Positions 1-8,518 of a DNA stretch of 63,794 nucleotides are shown here, piece by piece. Location of the stretch: assembly GCA_025964795.1 (NCBI GenBank), contig JAOPYC010000025.1, positions 1 through 63,794 of the forward strand, read 5' to 3'. Under the pieces are notes generated by a model that was not told the origin of the DNA, made no database searches, and was given only the letters and a program-made list of their open reading frames with translations. The translations under genes were made by a program, and so were the position numbers. The stretch comes from Marmoricola sp. (GTDB lineage Bacteria > Actinomycetota > Actinomycetes > Propionibacteriales > Nocardioidaceae). How positions within the stretch are numbered: position 1 is the stretch's first letter; each line of letters opens with the position of its first letter.

Positions 1-1221
1 CAGGTGCACATCGACGCCGACGTCGCCTACGCGCTCGCGCAGTACGTCGCCGCGTCCGGCGACTGGGGCTTCCTGGTCCGCGACGGCATCGACATCCTCG
101 TCGAGACCTCCCGGATGTGGGCCGAGCTCGGCTTCTGGCGCAGCAACGGCACCCCGTCGTTCCACATCCACGGCGTGACCGGACCCGACGAGTACACGAC
201 CGTGGTCAACAACAACCTGTTCACCAACGTGATGGCGCGCTTCAACCTCGAGCAGGCGGTGGAGTCCCTCGAGCGGATCCGCGAGGAGCACCCGACGGAG
301 TACGCCCAGCTCGTCACCCGCCTCGACCTCAGCGACGAGGAGGTCGAGGAGTGGCGGGAGTGCGCGAAGGGGATGGCCATCCCGTTCGACGAGGGGCTCG
401 GCATCCACCCGCAGGACGACTTCTTCCTCGACCGCGAGGTGTGGGACCTCTCCGAGACCCCGGACGAGCTGCGGCCGCTGCTGCTGCACTACCACCCGCT
501 GGTGATCTACCGGTTCCAGGTGCTCAAGCAGGCCGACGTGGTGCTCGCGCTGTTCCTGCAGGGCGACCGGTTCACCGACGAGGAGAAGCGCGCCGACTTC
601 GAGTACTACGACCCGATCACCACCGGGGACTCCACCCTGTCGGCGGTCGTCCAGTCGGTGATCGCCGCCGAGGTCGGCTACCACGAGGTCGCCCACGACT
701 ACTTCCAGCAGGCGCTCTACGTCGACCTGGTGAACCTCCACGGCAACACCGTCGACGGCCTGCACGTCGCCTCCACGGGCGGCGTCTGGAGCGCGCTGGT
801 GTTCGGCTTCGGTGGGATGCGCGACCGCGGCGGCATGCTCGCCTTCGACCCGCGGCTGCCCGCCCAGTGGCCGTCCCTGCGCTTCCGGATCGCCTGGCAC
901 GGCTCCCGGCTGCTCGTCGAGCTGACCCAGGACGAGCTCGCGATCACCGTCGAGCAGGTGGGTGAGGACGAGGTCCGGCTGACGGTGCGTGGCCAGGAGT
1001 ACGCCGTGTCCGCCGACTCCCCGCTCCGCGTCCCGCTCGCGCACCAGGGCGACCGGATCGACGGGCTGCTCGGCGACAAGCCGATCCTGGGCGGCACCCG
1101 TGCCGACGGCACCCGGATCACCGCCGGCGTGCCGGAGCCGATCGCCTTCGAGGAGCTCGGCGTCGCCGAGGGCGACTTCCCCGACATGGCGAGCCTGGGC
1201 CCGCAGGTGCCGCAGAGCTGA
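1..1221 (+). CDS. Glycoside hydrolase family 65 enzyme (trehalose/kojibiose phosphorylase type), 5' end missing
   Basis: The reading frame is open from the first base, so only the C-terminal ~406 residues of a family that usually runs to 750-800 aa are visible. The catalytic-acid segment GVTGPDEYTTVVNNN is present, with its Glu codon at 190-192. Other GH65 signatures follow: KQADVVLALFLQG, a DPITTGDSTLS stretch and DGLHVASTGGVW near the phosphate-binding region. The end of the protein is a small beta-rich domain. GH65 enzymes phosphorolyse, or in some actinobacteria hydrolyse, alpha-glucosides such as trehalose, kojibiose or maltose, and which of these applies cannot be read from the sequence. 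A beta-phosphoglucomutase often lies just upstream, beyond this window. A link to the trehalose-consuming GlgE pathway at 41-48 kb is inference. Confidence 0.88.
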   Translation, partial: QVHIDADVAYALAQYVAASGDWGFLVRDGIDILVETSRMWAELGFWRSNGTPSFHIHGVTGPDEYTTVVNNNLFTNVMARFNLEQAVESLERIREEHPTEYAQLVTRLDLSDEEVEEWRECAKGMAIPFDEGLGIHPQDDFFLDREVWDLSETPDELRPLLLHYHPLVIYRFQVLKQADVVLALFLQGDRFTDEEKRADFEYYDPITTGDSTLSAVVQSVIAAEVGYHEVAHDYFQQALYVDLVNLHGNTVDGLHVASTGGVWSALVFGFGGMRDRGGMLAFDPRLPAQWPSLRFRIAWHGSRLLVELTQDELAITVEQVGEDEVRLTVRGQEYAVSADSPLRVPLAHQGDRIDGLLGDKPILGGTRADGTRITAGVPEPIAFEELGVAEGDFPDMASLGPQVPQS

Positions 1222-1231
1222 GCCCTGGAGC

Positions 1232-2314
1232 TCAGACCGCCGCGGCGCGCACCGCCATCACGTCCGGCAGGTTGGCGACGATCTGCGACCAGGACTCCCC
1301 GGCGTCGCGACTGGCCCAGACCGACCCGTTGCGGGCCCCGAAGTAGAGACCCGGCGACTCGTGGGCGTCCGCCCACATCGCGTCGCGCATCACCCCGACG
1401 TAGAACTCGTCCGGCAGCCCGTCCCCGAGCTCCTGCCAGGTGTCCCCGGCGTCCTGCGAGCGCCACACCCGCGCCTTGGCCTCCGGCGGGTAGCGCCTGT
1501 CCCCACCGTTGATCGGGAAGACGAAGACGGTGTCGGGCTCGTGCGGGTGCACCACGATGGGGAAGCCGAAGTCGGCCGGCAGCCCCTCGGCGATGGAGGT
1601 CCACGACCCGCCCTCGTCGTCCGAGCGGTAGACCCCGCCGTGGTTCTGCAGGTACATCCGCTCGGGCCGCGCCGGGTGCCGGGTGACCTTGTGCACGCAC
1701 TGGCCGAACTCGGGGTACTGCTCACCCTCGGGCAGGAACTCGGCCCGGATCCCGTGGTTGCGCGGCGACCACGAGCCGCCGCCGTCGCGGGTCTGGTAGA
1801 CGCCACCGGTGGAGAGCGCGACCGTGACCGAGTCGGGGTCGGTCGGGTGCGGCAGGATCGTGTGGAACGCCTGACCGCCGAAGCCGGCCGCCCACTGGGG
1901 ACGGTGGGGGTGGTCCCAGAGCTGCTGCTCCAGCGCGAAGGTCTCGCCCCGGTCCTCGGACCTCCAGACGGCGCCCGGCTCGGAGCCGGCGTAGACGACC
2001 TCGTCGCGGGCACCGGGGGTCAGCTGCCAGATCCGCTCGACGCTGGCCTCGGCGCCGTCCGGGAAGCGCACCCCACCGTCGGGCGACTCCGCCCAGGTCT
2101 CACCGAGGTCGTCGGAGCGGCGTACGCGCGGTCCGAGCCAGCTCGAGGACGCGCCGGCGAGCAGCCGTGGTGTCTCGCCGCGGGTGTCGATCATGCAGGA
2201 GTAGACCTCCTCCATGTCGAAGTGCGGCCCCGTCCACGTCCAGTCGATCCGGGCCTCGTCGGACCGCCCGACCCACAGTCCCTTGCGCGTGCCGACCATC
2301 AGCAACGTCTCCAT
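1232..2314 (-). CDS. BNR/Asp-box repeat beta-propeller protein (sialidase-like fold)
   Basis: A 360-residue protein. I chose the ATG at 2314 because a purine-rich site (GAGAGGTGG) precedes it and the family typically begins METLLMVGTRKGL; the frame stays open further upstream without a better site. At least six Asp-box motifs of the form SxDxGxTW are visible: RSDDLGETW, RSEDRGETF, TRDGGGSW, RSDDEGGSW, RSQDAGDTW and SRDAGESW. This is the pattern of six- or seven-bladed propellers of the sialidase/VPS10/photosystem-assembly superfamily. No signal peptide or membrane segment is seen, so it is probably cytoplasmic. Asp-boxes are structural and do not show sialidase activity, so the substrate is unknown. 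It converges on the GH65 gene with an 11-base gap. Confidence 0.85.
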   Translation of the reverse strand: METLLMVGTRKGLWVGRSDEARIDWTWTGPHFDMEEVYSCMIDTRGETPRLLAGASSSWLGPRVRRSDDLGETWAESPDGGVRFPDGAEASVERIWQLTPGARDEVVYAGSEPGAVWRSEDRGETFALEQQLWDHPHRPQWAAGFGGQAFHTILPHPTDPDSVTVALSTGGVYQTRDGGGSWSPRNHGIRAEFLPEGEQYPEFGQCVHKVTRHPARPERMYLQNHGGVYRSDDEGGSWTSIAEGLPADFGFPIVVHPHEPDTVFVFPINGGDRRYPPEAKARVWRSQDAGDTWQELGDGLPDEFYVGVMRDAMWADAHESPGLYFGARNGSVWASRDAGESWSQIVANLPDVMAVRAAAV

Positions 2315-2476
2315 GCCCGCCCACCTCTCGCTTCCTCTTCCTAGAACATCAACCCGATCCGTCCGTGGGTCAAGACCTCCCGGCGAGGCAGAACTCATCG
2401 TCATCGGGTGATCGCGTGCCCTGGTGGAACCGGGTACGGAAGTTGCCAGTTCAACGTGCGGTTTTGTTCACAGACC

Positions 2477-2494
2477 CGTCACATTCACGTGACG
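2477..2494. promoter_or_regulatory. Inverted repeat CGTCAC-N6-GTGACG, possible operator
   Basis: A perfect 6-bp inverted repeat with a 6-base spacer, containing an inner TCACGTGA palindrome. It sits between the divergent propeller gene (start 2314) and the 72-aa gene (start 2563). The position suits a regulator-binding site, but no cognate regulator is adjacent, so the role is inferred from symmetry alone. Confidence 0.3.
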
Positions 2495-2562
2495 CTGCGG
2501 ACTCCCCCGGCGCCTACGTTCTTCCCAAGCGTTCAGCCAGCAGCGTTCTTGGGAGGGCCAGG

Positions 2563-2781
2563 ATGAACCAGCTCATCGAACCGATGTTGCGGCCACTGGC
2601 GAGGTGGGCCGAGCAGAGTCAGCAGCAGGCGTGCCGCAACGCGATGATCGCCTCGACCGCCCTGACCGCCGGCCGGCGCGAGCGCGACGAGGTCCAGGAG
2701 TTCGTCGAGGCCGCGCTGGCCCGACGCAAGCCCCGAGTCGGTGCCGCGCCTCCCAGCATCCCAGCGGCCCGGCTCGGCTGA
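2563..2781 (+). CDS. Small hypothetical protein (72 aa)
   Basis: The ATG at 2563 is preceded by GGGAGGGCCAGG, a good ribosome-binding site, although the frame is open further upstream. The product is 72 residues and mostly helical by composition, for example MNQLIEPMLRPLARWAEQ followed by a charged RRERDEVQEFVE stretch. The tail is Pro/Arg-rich. There is one Cys, no signal peptide and no membrane segment. I do not recognise the family. It lies alone between the propeller gene and an alpha/beta hydrolase, behind a 248-base intergenic region holding an inverted repeat at 2477-2494. The start site and actinobacterial codon use favour a real gene. Confidence 0.6.
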   Translation: MNQLIEPMLRPLARWAEQSQQQACRNAMIASTALTAGRRERDEVQEFVEAALARRKPRVGAAPPSIPAARLG

Positions 2782-2893
2782 CGTCGTACGAACTGGTTGT
2801 CCGGGCGTCCGGGGCGGATGACGTCCCAGGGTTTCCGGTGATCTGAGGCACCAATCCGGTTGCCGGCGGCCTCGCTGGGGCAGAATCCCCGGC

Positions 2894-3817
2894 ATGGCTA
2901 CCGCTGCGGTCCCCCTCCACGTCGCTCCGTCGGACGATGACGGGCTGGCGCTGCGCTACTACCCGGTGACCAGCGCGGACGGCACGGTCGTCGAGGCGTG
3001 GACCAACGACGTCGAGGGTCCGACGGTGCTGCTGTGCAACGGCCTCGGCACCAACCCCTACGCGTGGCCGGCCCTGCTCGACCCCGGGTGCGGCGTGCGC
3101 GTGATCTCCTGGAACCACCGCGGCACCGGCGACTCCGAGCGGCCGGTCGACATCGAGCACGTCGGCATCGACGCCTTCGCCGAGGACGCCATCGCTGTGC
3201 TGAACGACGCCGGCGTCGAGTCGTGCGTGTTCATGGGCTGGTCCATGGGCGTCAACACGATGTTCGAGGTGGCGGTCAACCACCCGCACAGGGTGAAGGG
3301 GCTCCTCGCCGTGGGTGGCGTGCCCGGGGACACCTTCGCCTCGATGGGCGCGCCGATCTTCATCCCGCGACCGCTGCGCAAGCCGTTCACCGTCAACGTC
3401 GCCCGTGCGCTCAAGCTCGTCGGCAGGCCACTGACCGAGATCGCCAAGCGGCTGAGCGTCGGTGAGCTCACCATCGACCTGCTCTCGCACTCCGGCTTCA
3501 TGCTCCCGGTGGCCGACCCGGTCCTGGCCCGGCGCGCGGTCAAGGAGTTCCTGAGCACGCCGACGGACTGGTACATGCACCTCGCCCTGCACTCCTCCCT
3601 GCACCTGCGGGTCTCGCTGCGCAACATTTCGGTGCCGACCAGCTTCGTCGCCGGGAAGTACGACATCCTCGCCTCCTCCCACGACATGTTCACCGCCGCC
3701 GAGCGGATCGAGGGCGCGACCTACCAGGAGCTCCGCGCGACCCACTTCCTGCCGATGGAGAAGCCCGACGAGGTCCACGAGGCGCTGCTCGACCTCCTCG
3801 ACGCCACGCCCGAGTAG
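2894..3817 (+). CDS. Alpha/beta-fold hydrolase
   Basis: A 307-aa cytoplasmic alpha/beta hydrolase. The nucleophile elbow GWSMG places the catalytic Ser near residue 117. The strand-loop LLCNGLGTNPYAWP supplies the oxyanion-hole region, SWNHRGTGDSERP is the typical GxGxS-like loop of the family, GKYDIL carries the likely catalytic Asp, and ATHFLPMEKP the catalytic His. All triad elements are therefore present in the usual order. The substrate is unknown; esterase, lactonase or epoxide-hydrolase-like activities all fit. A 23-base gap separates it from the sugar dehydrogenase gene downstream, with which it may be co-transcribed. Confidence 0.87.
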   Translation: MATAAVPLHVAPSDDDGLALRYYPVTSADGTVVEAWTNDVEGPTVLLCNGLGTNPYAWPALLDPGCGVRVISWNHRGTGDSERPVDIEHVGIDAFAEDAIAVLNDAGVESCVFMGWSMGVNTMFEVAVNHPHRVKGLLAVGGVPGDTFASMGAPIFIPRPLRKPFTVNVARALKLVGRPLTEIAKRLSVGELTIDLLSHSGFMLPVADPVLARRAVKEFLSTPTDWYMHLALHSSLHLRVSLRNISVPTSFVAGKYDILASSHDMFTAAERIEGATYQELRATHFLPMEKPDEVHEALLDLLDATPE

Positions 3818-3840
3818 CCGCCCCTCGCTAGGGTCGAGGA

Positions 3841-4992
3841 ATGTTGCGGCCGGCCTCGCTGATCGTCATCTCCCTGCTCGTGCTGGGCGGCTGCGGGAAG
3901 CCGGCGCCCGGCAGTCTGGAGAAGACCGAGGGGCACGGCTCCAGCCCGTCCGCCTCCGCGTCCACCTCACTGTCCACGTCACCGTCGGGCTCCCCCTCGT
4001 CCCCGGCGCCGAGGCCCACGGCCCCGTCCGCGCAGCCGAAGGTCATCGGCACCATCGCCAGCAACCTCGCGGTGCCCTGGGGCATCGCCTTCCTGCCGGA
4101 CCGCTCGGCCCTGGTGACCGAGCGGGACAGCGGGAAGGTCCTGCAGGTCACCGGGACGTCGGTCCGTGAGGTGGGTCAGGTCGAGGAGGCCAGGGCCGAC
4201 AACGAGGCCGGGCTGCTGGGCGTGGCCGTCTCCCCGTCGTACGCCGAGGACCACCTGGTCTTCTTCTACGCCAGCACCGGCGAGGACAACCGGGTGCTCC
4301 GCACCACCTTCCAGAACGGGAGGCTCGGCGCGCTGAAGCCGATCCTGACCGGGATCCCGCTGGGCACCAACCACGACGGCGGCCGGATGGTCTTCGGGCC
4401 CGACAAGATGCTCTACGTCTCGACAGGTGAGTCCGGACGGCCTGAGCTCGCCCAGGACCGCGGCTCGCTCGGCGGCAAGATCCTCCGCATCACCCCGGAC
4501 GGCGAGCCGGCCCCCGGCAACCCCGACGCGAGCTCACCGATCTGGACGTGGGGCCACCGCAACGGGCAGGGCCTGGCCTTCGACGCCGACGGCAACCTGT
4601 GGGCCTCGGAGTTCGGGCAGGACACCTACGACGAGCTGAACCCGATCCAGAAGGGCCACAACTACGGGTGGCCGACGGTGGAGGGCAAGGGTGACCAGCC
4701 CGGGATGACGAACCCGCAGGTCACGTGGTCGACCGACGAAGCGTCCCCCTCGGGGCTGGCGTTCCTCGACGGCCGCCTCTGGCTCGGGGCGCTCAAGGGT
4801 CAGCGGCTGTGGCGGGTCGACGTCGCCGGTCGCCGGGCCAGCGCGGAGAAGGGCTTCTTCGTGGGGAAGTACGGCCGCATCCGCACCGTCGTCGCCGCCC
4901 CCGACGGCAATCTGTGGGTCACCACGTCGAACCGCGACGGCCGCGGCGACCCGGCCGGCGACGACGACCGGATCCTGCTCGTCCGTCCCTGA
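3841..4992 (+). CDS. PQQ-dependent sugar dehydrogenase-type lipoprotein (GSDH/YliI family)
   Basis: A 383-aa exported lipoprotein. Residues 1-19 form a lipoprotein signal ending in the lipobox LGGC, followed by a Ser/Pro/Thr-rich linker to about residue 60. The rest is a six-bladed propeller of the glucose/sorbosone dehydrogenase family, with motifs VPWGIAFLPD, NHDGGRMVFGPD, WTWGHRNGQGLAFD, SEFGQDTYDELN and GHNYGWPTVEG. In characterised relatives PQQ is the cofactor and aldose sugars are oxidised in the periplasm or at the cell surface. Substrate and cofactor are inferred here. It ends 13 bases from the convergent cobalamin-transport operon. Confidence 0.87.
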   Translation: MLRPASLIVISLLVLGGCGKPAPGSLEKTEGHGSSPSASASTSLSTSPSGSPSSPAPRPTAPSAQPKVIGTIASNLAVPWGIAFLPDRSALVTERDSGKVLQVTGTSVREVGQVEEARADNEAGLLGVAVSPSYAEDHLVFFYASTGEDNRVLRTTFQNGRLGALKPILTGIPLGTNHDGGRMVFGPDKMLYVSTGESGRPELAQDRGSLGGKILRITPDGEPAPGNPDASSPIWTWGHRNGQGLAFDADGNLWASEFGQDTYDELNPIQKGHNYGWPTVEGKGDQPGMTNPQVTWSTDEASPSGLAFLDGRLWLGALKGQRLWRVDVAGRRASAEKGFFVGKYGRIRTVVAAPDGNLWVTTSNRDGRGDPAGDDDRILLVRP

Positions 4993-5005
4993 GGTCGGGC
5001 TCGGT

Positions 5006-5821
5006 TCAGGCCGGGCTCACTGTGGCCCGTCGTACGGCGCGGCGCAGGGTGGTCAGCACCGCCGGCCCCAGCACGACGAGCGCGATCGTGTTCGTGATCG
5101 CGCGTCCGGTGTCCCAGCTCCCGGTCGAGGTCAGCAGGGTGTAGACGCCGAAGCGGTGCAGGTTCTCCAGGAGCGGCGCGCCCGGCACGAACGAGAGCCC
5201 GCCGGAGTGGCCGGGCACCTCGATGCCGAGCGTGAACGGCCAGCTGGACAGGTTCATCACCAGCCCGAAGGCGTAGGCCGCGACGATGCCGTAGACCACC
5301 AGCATCGCGATCTCGCGCGCTCCCCGCACCCGGCGCGGCAGCAGGCCGGCCCCCATGCCCACCCAGGCCGAGGCGAGCATCTGGAACGGCAGCCACGGGC
5401 CGACACCGGCCGTCAGCAGGGCCGAGGCGAACAGCGACGTGCAGCCGAGCACGAAGCCGAACCCCGCCCCGAAGACCCGGCCACCGAGGATGAGCAGGAA
5501 GAAGACCAGCTCGACGCCCGCCAGGCCCGCGCTCAGCCCGCGCATCACCACGTTGATCGCGGTCAGCACGCCGAGCATCGCGAGCACCTTTGAGTCCATC
5601 CCGCCCTCGGTGAACTCCGCGAGGCACACCACGATCACCACGGGGAGCAGCAGCACGAAGACGAACGGCGGCGCGATGGCCTGGTCGTCCGGCCGGACGC
5701 GGACGAGCAGCGGCCACAGGAACATCAGCAGGCCGGCGAGCGAGGCCACCAGGAGCACCGCCGCCGAGCGGAGCCGGAGCGGGACCGCGGCGGCCGCCGT
5801 CCGTGAGGTGAGCGCGCTCAT
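5006..5821 (-). CDS. ECF transporter S component (substrate-binding membrane subunit), probable cobalamin
   Basis: A 271-aa integral membrane protein and the last gene of a five-gene operon. Its ATG at 5821 overlaps the stop of the ATPase gene as ATGA. Six or more hydrophobic segments are visible, including AVLLVASLAGLLMFLWPLL, FVFVLLLPVVIVVCL, VELVFFLLILGGRVFGAG and EIAMLVVYGIVAAYAFGLV. The arrangement resembles ECF S components of the actinobacterial group encoded with SCO2322-like proteins. Identification as the vitamin-binding S subunit rests on the neighbouring T and A subunits, and cobalamin as substrate is inferred from the riboswitch that leads the operon. Confidence 0.8.
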   Translation of the reverse strand: MSALTSRTAAAAVPLRLRSAAVLLVASLAGLLMFLWPLLVRVRPDDQAIAPPFVFVLLLPVVIVVCLAEFTEGGMDSKVLAMLGVLTAINVVMRGLSAGLAGVELVFFLLILGGRVFGAGFGFVLGCTSLFASALLTAGVGPWLPFQMLASAWVGMGAGLLPRRVRGAREIAMLVVYGIVAAYAFGLVMNLSSWPFTLGIEVPGHSGGLSFVPGAPLLENLHRFGVYTLLTSTGSWDTGRAITNTIALVVLGPAVLTTLRRAVRRATVSPA

Positions 5822-7416
5822 CCGGCTGCCTCCACGACCTGCTCGACGGTGAGCCACCCGTCGCCGAGGATCTTCAGCACCTGGGGGGCGAACGCCGGCG
5901 ACTCGGCGACGACCTTGGCGGTGGGACCGGCCGAGACCACCTCCCCCTCCGCGAGCACCACGACCCGGTCGGCCACCTGCGCCACGAACTCCACGTCGTG
6001 GGTCGCGACCAGCACCGCGCAGCCGTCGGCCTTCAACGAGGCCAGGATCGCCGCGAGCGCGAGCTTGCCCGGGTAGTCGAGCCCCCTCGTCGGCTCGTCC
6101 AGGCAGATCACCGCCGGCCGCGAGGTGAGCACGATGGCGAGGACCAGCGCCAGGCGCTGTCCCTCGGAGAGGTCACGGGGATGCACGCCCGGGTCGATGC
6201 CCGGAGCGAGGCGCTCGAGCAGCAGCCGTGCGGTGCCGCGCCTGACCCCGGCCTCCCGGTCGGCGGCCGCGCACTCGTCCGTGACGCGCTCGAGGTAGAG
6301 CAGGTCCGCCGCTGTCTGGGGCACCAGCGCGACCAGCTCACGGCGAGCCTCGGGACCGAGCTCGGCCGGGTCCTTCTCGCTGACGCGGACCGACCCCTGC
6401 ACCCGCTTGCGCGAGCCCTGGAGCGCCCAGAGCAGCGTGGACTTGCCCGATCCGTTGCGGCCCATCAGCGCGGTGACCTCGCCGGCCGCGAGGTCGAGGT
6501 CGACGTCGCGGACCGCGACGTGGCGGCCGTAGGTGACGGTGACCGCCCGCGCGGTGAGGGCGGCGGCGCTCCCGGTGTCGGTCCCCGGCCCCGTCTCTGC
6601 ACTCGGGCCATGGACCAGCGTCAGTCCGGCCGCCCGGCGGCGGGCCTCGCGGACACTGAGCGGCAGTGGCGACCAGCCGGCCCACCGGCCGAGCTCGACG
6701 ATCGGCGGCGCCACCGGGGAGTGCTCCAGCATCGCGGCCGGCTCCCCGACGCGTACGACGCCGGCCTCGACCAGCACGATCCGGTCGGCGAACGGCACCA
6801 CCCGCTCGAGACGGTGCTCGGCGAGCACGACGGTGACCCCGAGGTCGTGGACCAGCCGGGTCAGGGTGGCCAGCACCTCCTCGGCGGCGGTCGGGTCCAG
6901 CGCGGAGGTGGGCTCGTCGAGCACCAGCAGGCGCGGGTGCATGGTCAGCACCGAGCCGATGGCCACCCGCTGCTGCTGACCGCCGGACAGGGTCCGCAGG
7001 TCGCGGGCCCGGAGCTCGGCGATGCCGAGCAGGTCGAGCGTCTCCTCCACCCGGCGGCGCATCGTGGGGCCGTCGAGACCGAGCTGCTCCATCCCGTAGG
7101 CGAGCTCCTCCTCGACGGTGTCCGTCACGAAGCCGGCGGTCGGGTCCTGTCCGACGTACCCCACCACGTGGGCGCGGTCCCGCGGCGGCAGGTGGATGAT
7201 GCTCGCACCGTCGAGGAGCACGTCGCCGGTCAGCCGGCCGCCGGTGAAGGCCGGGACCAGCCCGTCGAACACCCCGAGCAGGGTCGACTTGCCCACGCCG
7301 GTCCGGCCCGCGACGAGCACGAGCTCGCCCTCCTCGAGGGTCAGGTCCACGTGGCTGAGCACGTCCGGGCCCTGGCCCGGCGCATAGCTGAAGGTGAGGT
7401 CACGCAGCTCGAGCAT
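5818..7416 (-). CDS. ECF transporter energy-coupling ATPase with two fused ABC domains
   Basis: A 532-aa cytoplasmic protein with two complete ABC ATPase domains in one chain. Domain 1 has Walker A GRTGVGKST near residue 37, signature LSGGQQQR and Walker B LLVLDEPTSALD. Domain 2 begins near residue 285, with Walker A GRNGSGKST, a less canonical signature LSEGQRLAL and Walker B VICLDEPTRGLD. This corresponds to the A and A' subunits that power group I or II ECF vitamin transporters. The start at 7416 overlaps the T-component stop by 17 bases, and the end overlaps the S-component start as ATGA. Tight coupling supports a stoichiometric complex. Confidence 0.93.
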   Translation of the reverse strand: MLELRDLTFSYAPGQGPDVLSHVDLTLEEGELVLVAGRTGVGKSTLLGVFDGLVPAFTGGRLTGDVLLDGASIIHLPPRDRAHVVGYVGQDPTAGFVTDTVEEELAYGMEQLGLDGPTMRRRVEETLDLLGIAELRARDLRTLSGGQQQRVAIGSVLTMHPRLLVLDEPTSALDPTAAEEVLATLTRLVHDLGVTVVLAEHRLERVVPFADRIVLVEAGVVRVGEPAAMLEHSPVAPPIVELGRWAGWSPLPLSVREARRRAAGLTLVHGPSAETGPGTDTGSAAALTARAVTVTYGRHVAVRDVDLDLAAGEVTALMGRNGSGKSTLLWALQGSRKRVQGSVRVSEKDPAELGPEARRELVALVPQTAADLLYLERVTDECAAADREAGVRRGTARLLLERLAPGIDPGVHPRDLSEGQRLALVLAIVLTSRPAVICLDEPTRGLDYPGKLALAAILASLKADGCAVLVATHDVEFVAQVADRVVVLAEGEVVSAGPTAKVVAESPAFAPQVLKILGDGWLTVEQVVEAAG

Positions 7417-8518
7417 CGGCCACCTCCGGGAGCGGTCGGGCCGGCACCTCGGCGAGGACCGGTGGTGGCGACACGAACGCCGCGACCGTGCCGAGCAGCA
7501 CGATGACCAGCGCCTCGCCTGTGACCGTCGGCCAGGCGTCGAGCGCCGGCTGGAGCAACGCGTCTCCCCGGAGGAACCCGAGGACGCCCACGGCCACCGC
7601 GGCCCCGCTCAGGGCCACGCCGACCTCGGCCGGTCGCCAGTGGTCGGGCCGGTAGCGGCTGCGCTGCACGCGACGCCCGGCGGACCAGAAGCCTCCCGCG
7701 GCCAGGGCGGCTCCTCCCACGAGGCCAGGAAGCACCAGCCAGCGGGGAGCGGTCTGGTCGAGCAGCGCGTAGGTGCCGACGCAGATCCCGACCAGGCCGG
7801 CCAGCATCAGCGTCCCCGTCGAGCGACGCCGACCGGCAGTCAGGTTGCCGGCCCGGCCGTAGCCACGCGCGTCCATCCCGGCGGCGAGTGACATCGAGCG
7901 CTCGAGCGCGTCCTCCATCACGGGTACGACGACCCCGCGCAGCCTCCCGAGCCGACCTCCCGGCACCCCCCTGAGCTGGCGAGCCGCCCGGACCCGCCGC
8001 AGGCTGTCGGCCAGCTGCGGCAGCAGGGCGACGGCCACCACGATCGCGGTGCCGATCTCGTAGAGCGCTGGCGGCATCGACTTCAGCAGCCGCTTCGGGT
8101 TGGCCAGGGAGTTGGCGGCCCCGACACAGATGACGATGGTGGCCAGCCGCATCCCGTCGTACAGCCCGGCCAGGAGGCACTCCAGGGTGACCGGGCCGAG
8201 CAGCCGGATGCCCGCTACCCAGTCGGGGAGCGGGACCGTCGGCAGGTGCACCAGAACGACCTCTCCGTAGCCGCCGCCGAGCAGCACCCGGAAGACCACC
8301 CGGATCACCACGATCACCAGGCCGAAGGCGAGGTAGAGCCGGAACGACCGCGACCACGGGTGGTCCGAGCGGCGCAGGGACACCGTGACCGCCGCGATGC
8401 CGACGATCACCAGCAGGAGCAGTGGGTTGGTGGTGGCGGTGGCCGCAGCGGCGAGGCCCATCGCCCAGAGCCACCAGGCTCCGGGATGCAGGTCCCTGGC
8501 CAGCCGCGGTGCGCTCAC
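7400..8518 (-). CDS. ECF transporter T component (CbiQ/EcfT family)
   Basis: A 372-aa membrane protein starting at a GTG (8518) that overlaps the preceding stop as GTGA. Hydrophobic segments such as LLLLVIVGIAAVTVSL, LYLAFGLVIVVIRVVFRVLL and GLVGICVGTYALL mark the membrane domain. The coupling helices of the EcfT family carry Ala-Arg-Gly signatures, and here AARQLRG and MDARGYGR are visible, matching the AxRARG-type motifs that contact the ATPases. It is longer than typical EcfT (about 260 aa) because of extra C-terminal membrane segments and a Pro-rich tail. The role, transmitting ATPase movement to the S component, is family knowledge. Confidence 0.88.
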   Translation of the reverse strand: MSAPRLARDLHPGAWWLWAMGLAAAATATTNPLLLLVIVGIAAVTVSLRRSDHPWSRSFRLYLAFGLVIVVIRVVFRVLLGGGYGEVVLVHLPTVPLPDWVAGIRLLGPVTLECLLAGLYDGMRLATIVICVGAANSLANPKRLLKSMPPALYEIGTAIVVAVALLPQLADSLRRVRAARQLRGVPGGRLGRLRGVVVPVMEDALERSMSLAAGMDARGYGRAGNLTAGRRRSTGTLMLAGLVGICVGTYALLDQTAPRWLVLPGLVGGAALAAGGFWSAGRRVQRSRYRPDHWRPAEVGVALSGAAVAVGVLGFLRGDALLQPALDAWPTVTGEALVIVLLGTVAAFVSPPPVLAEVPARPLPEVADARAA

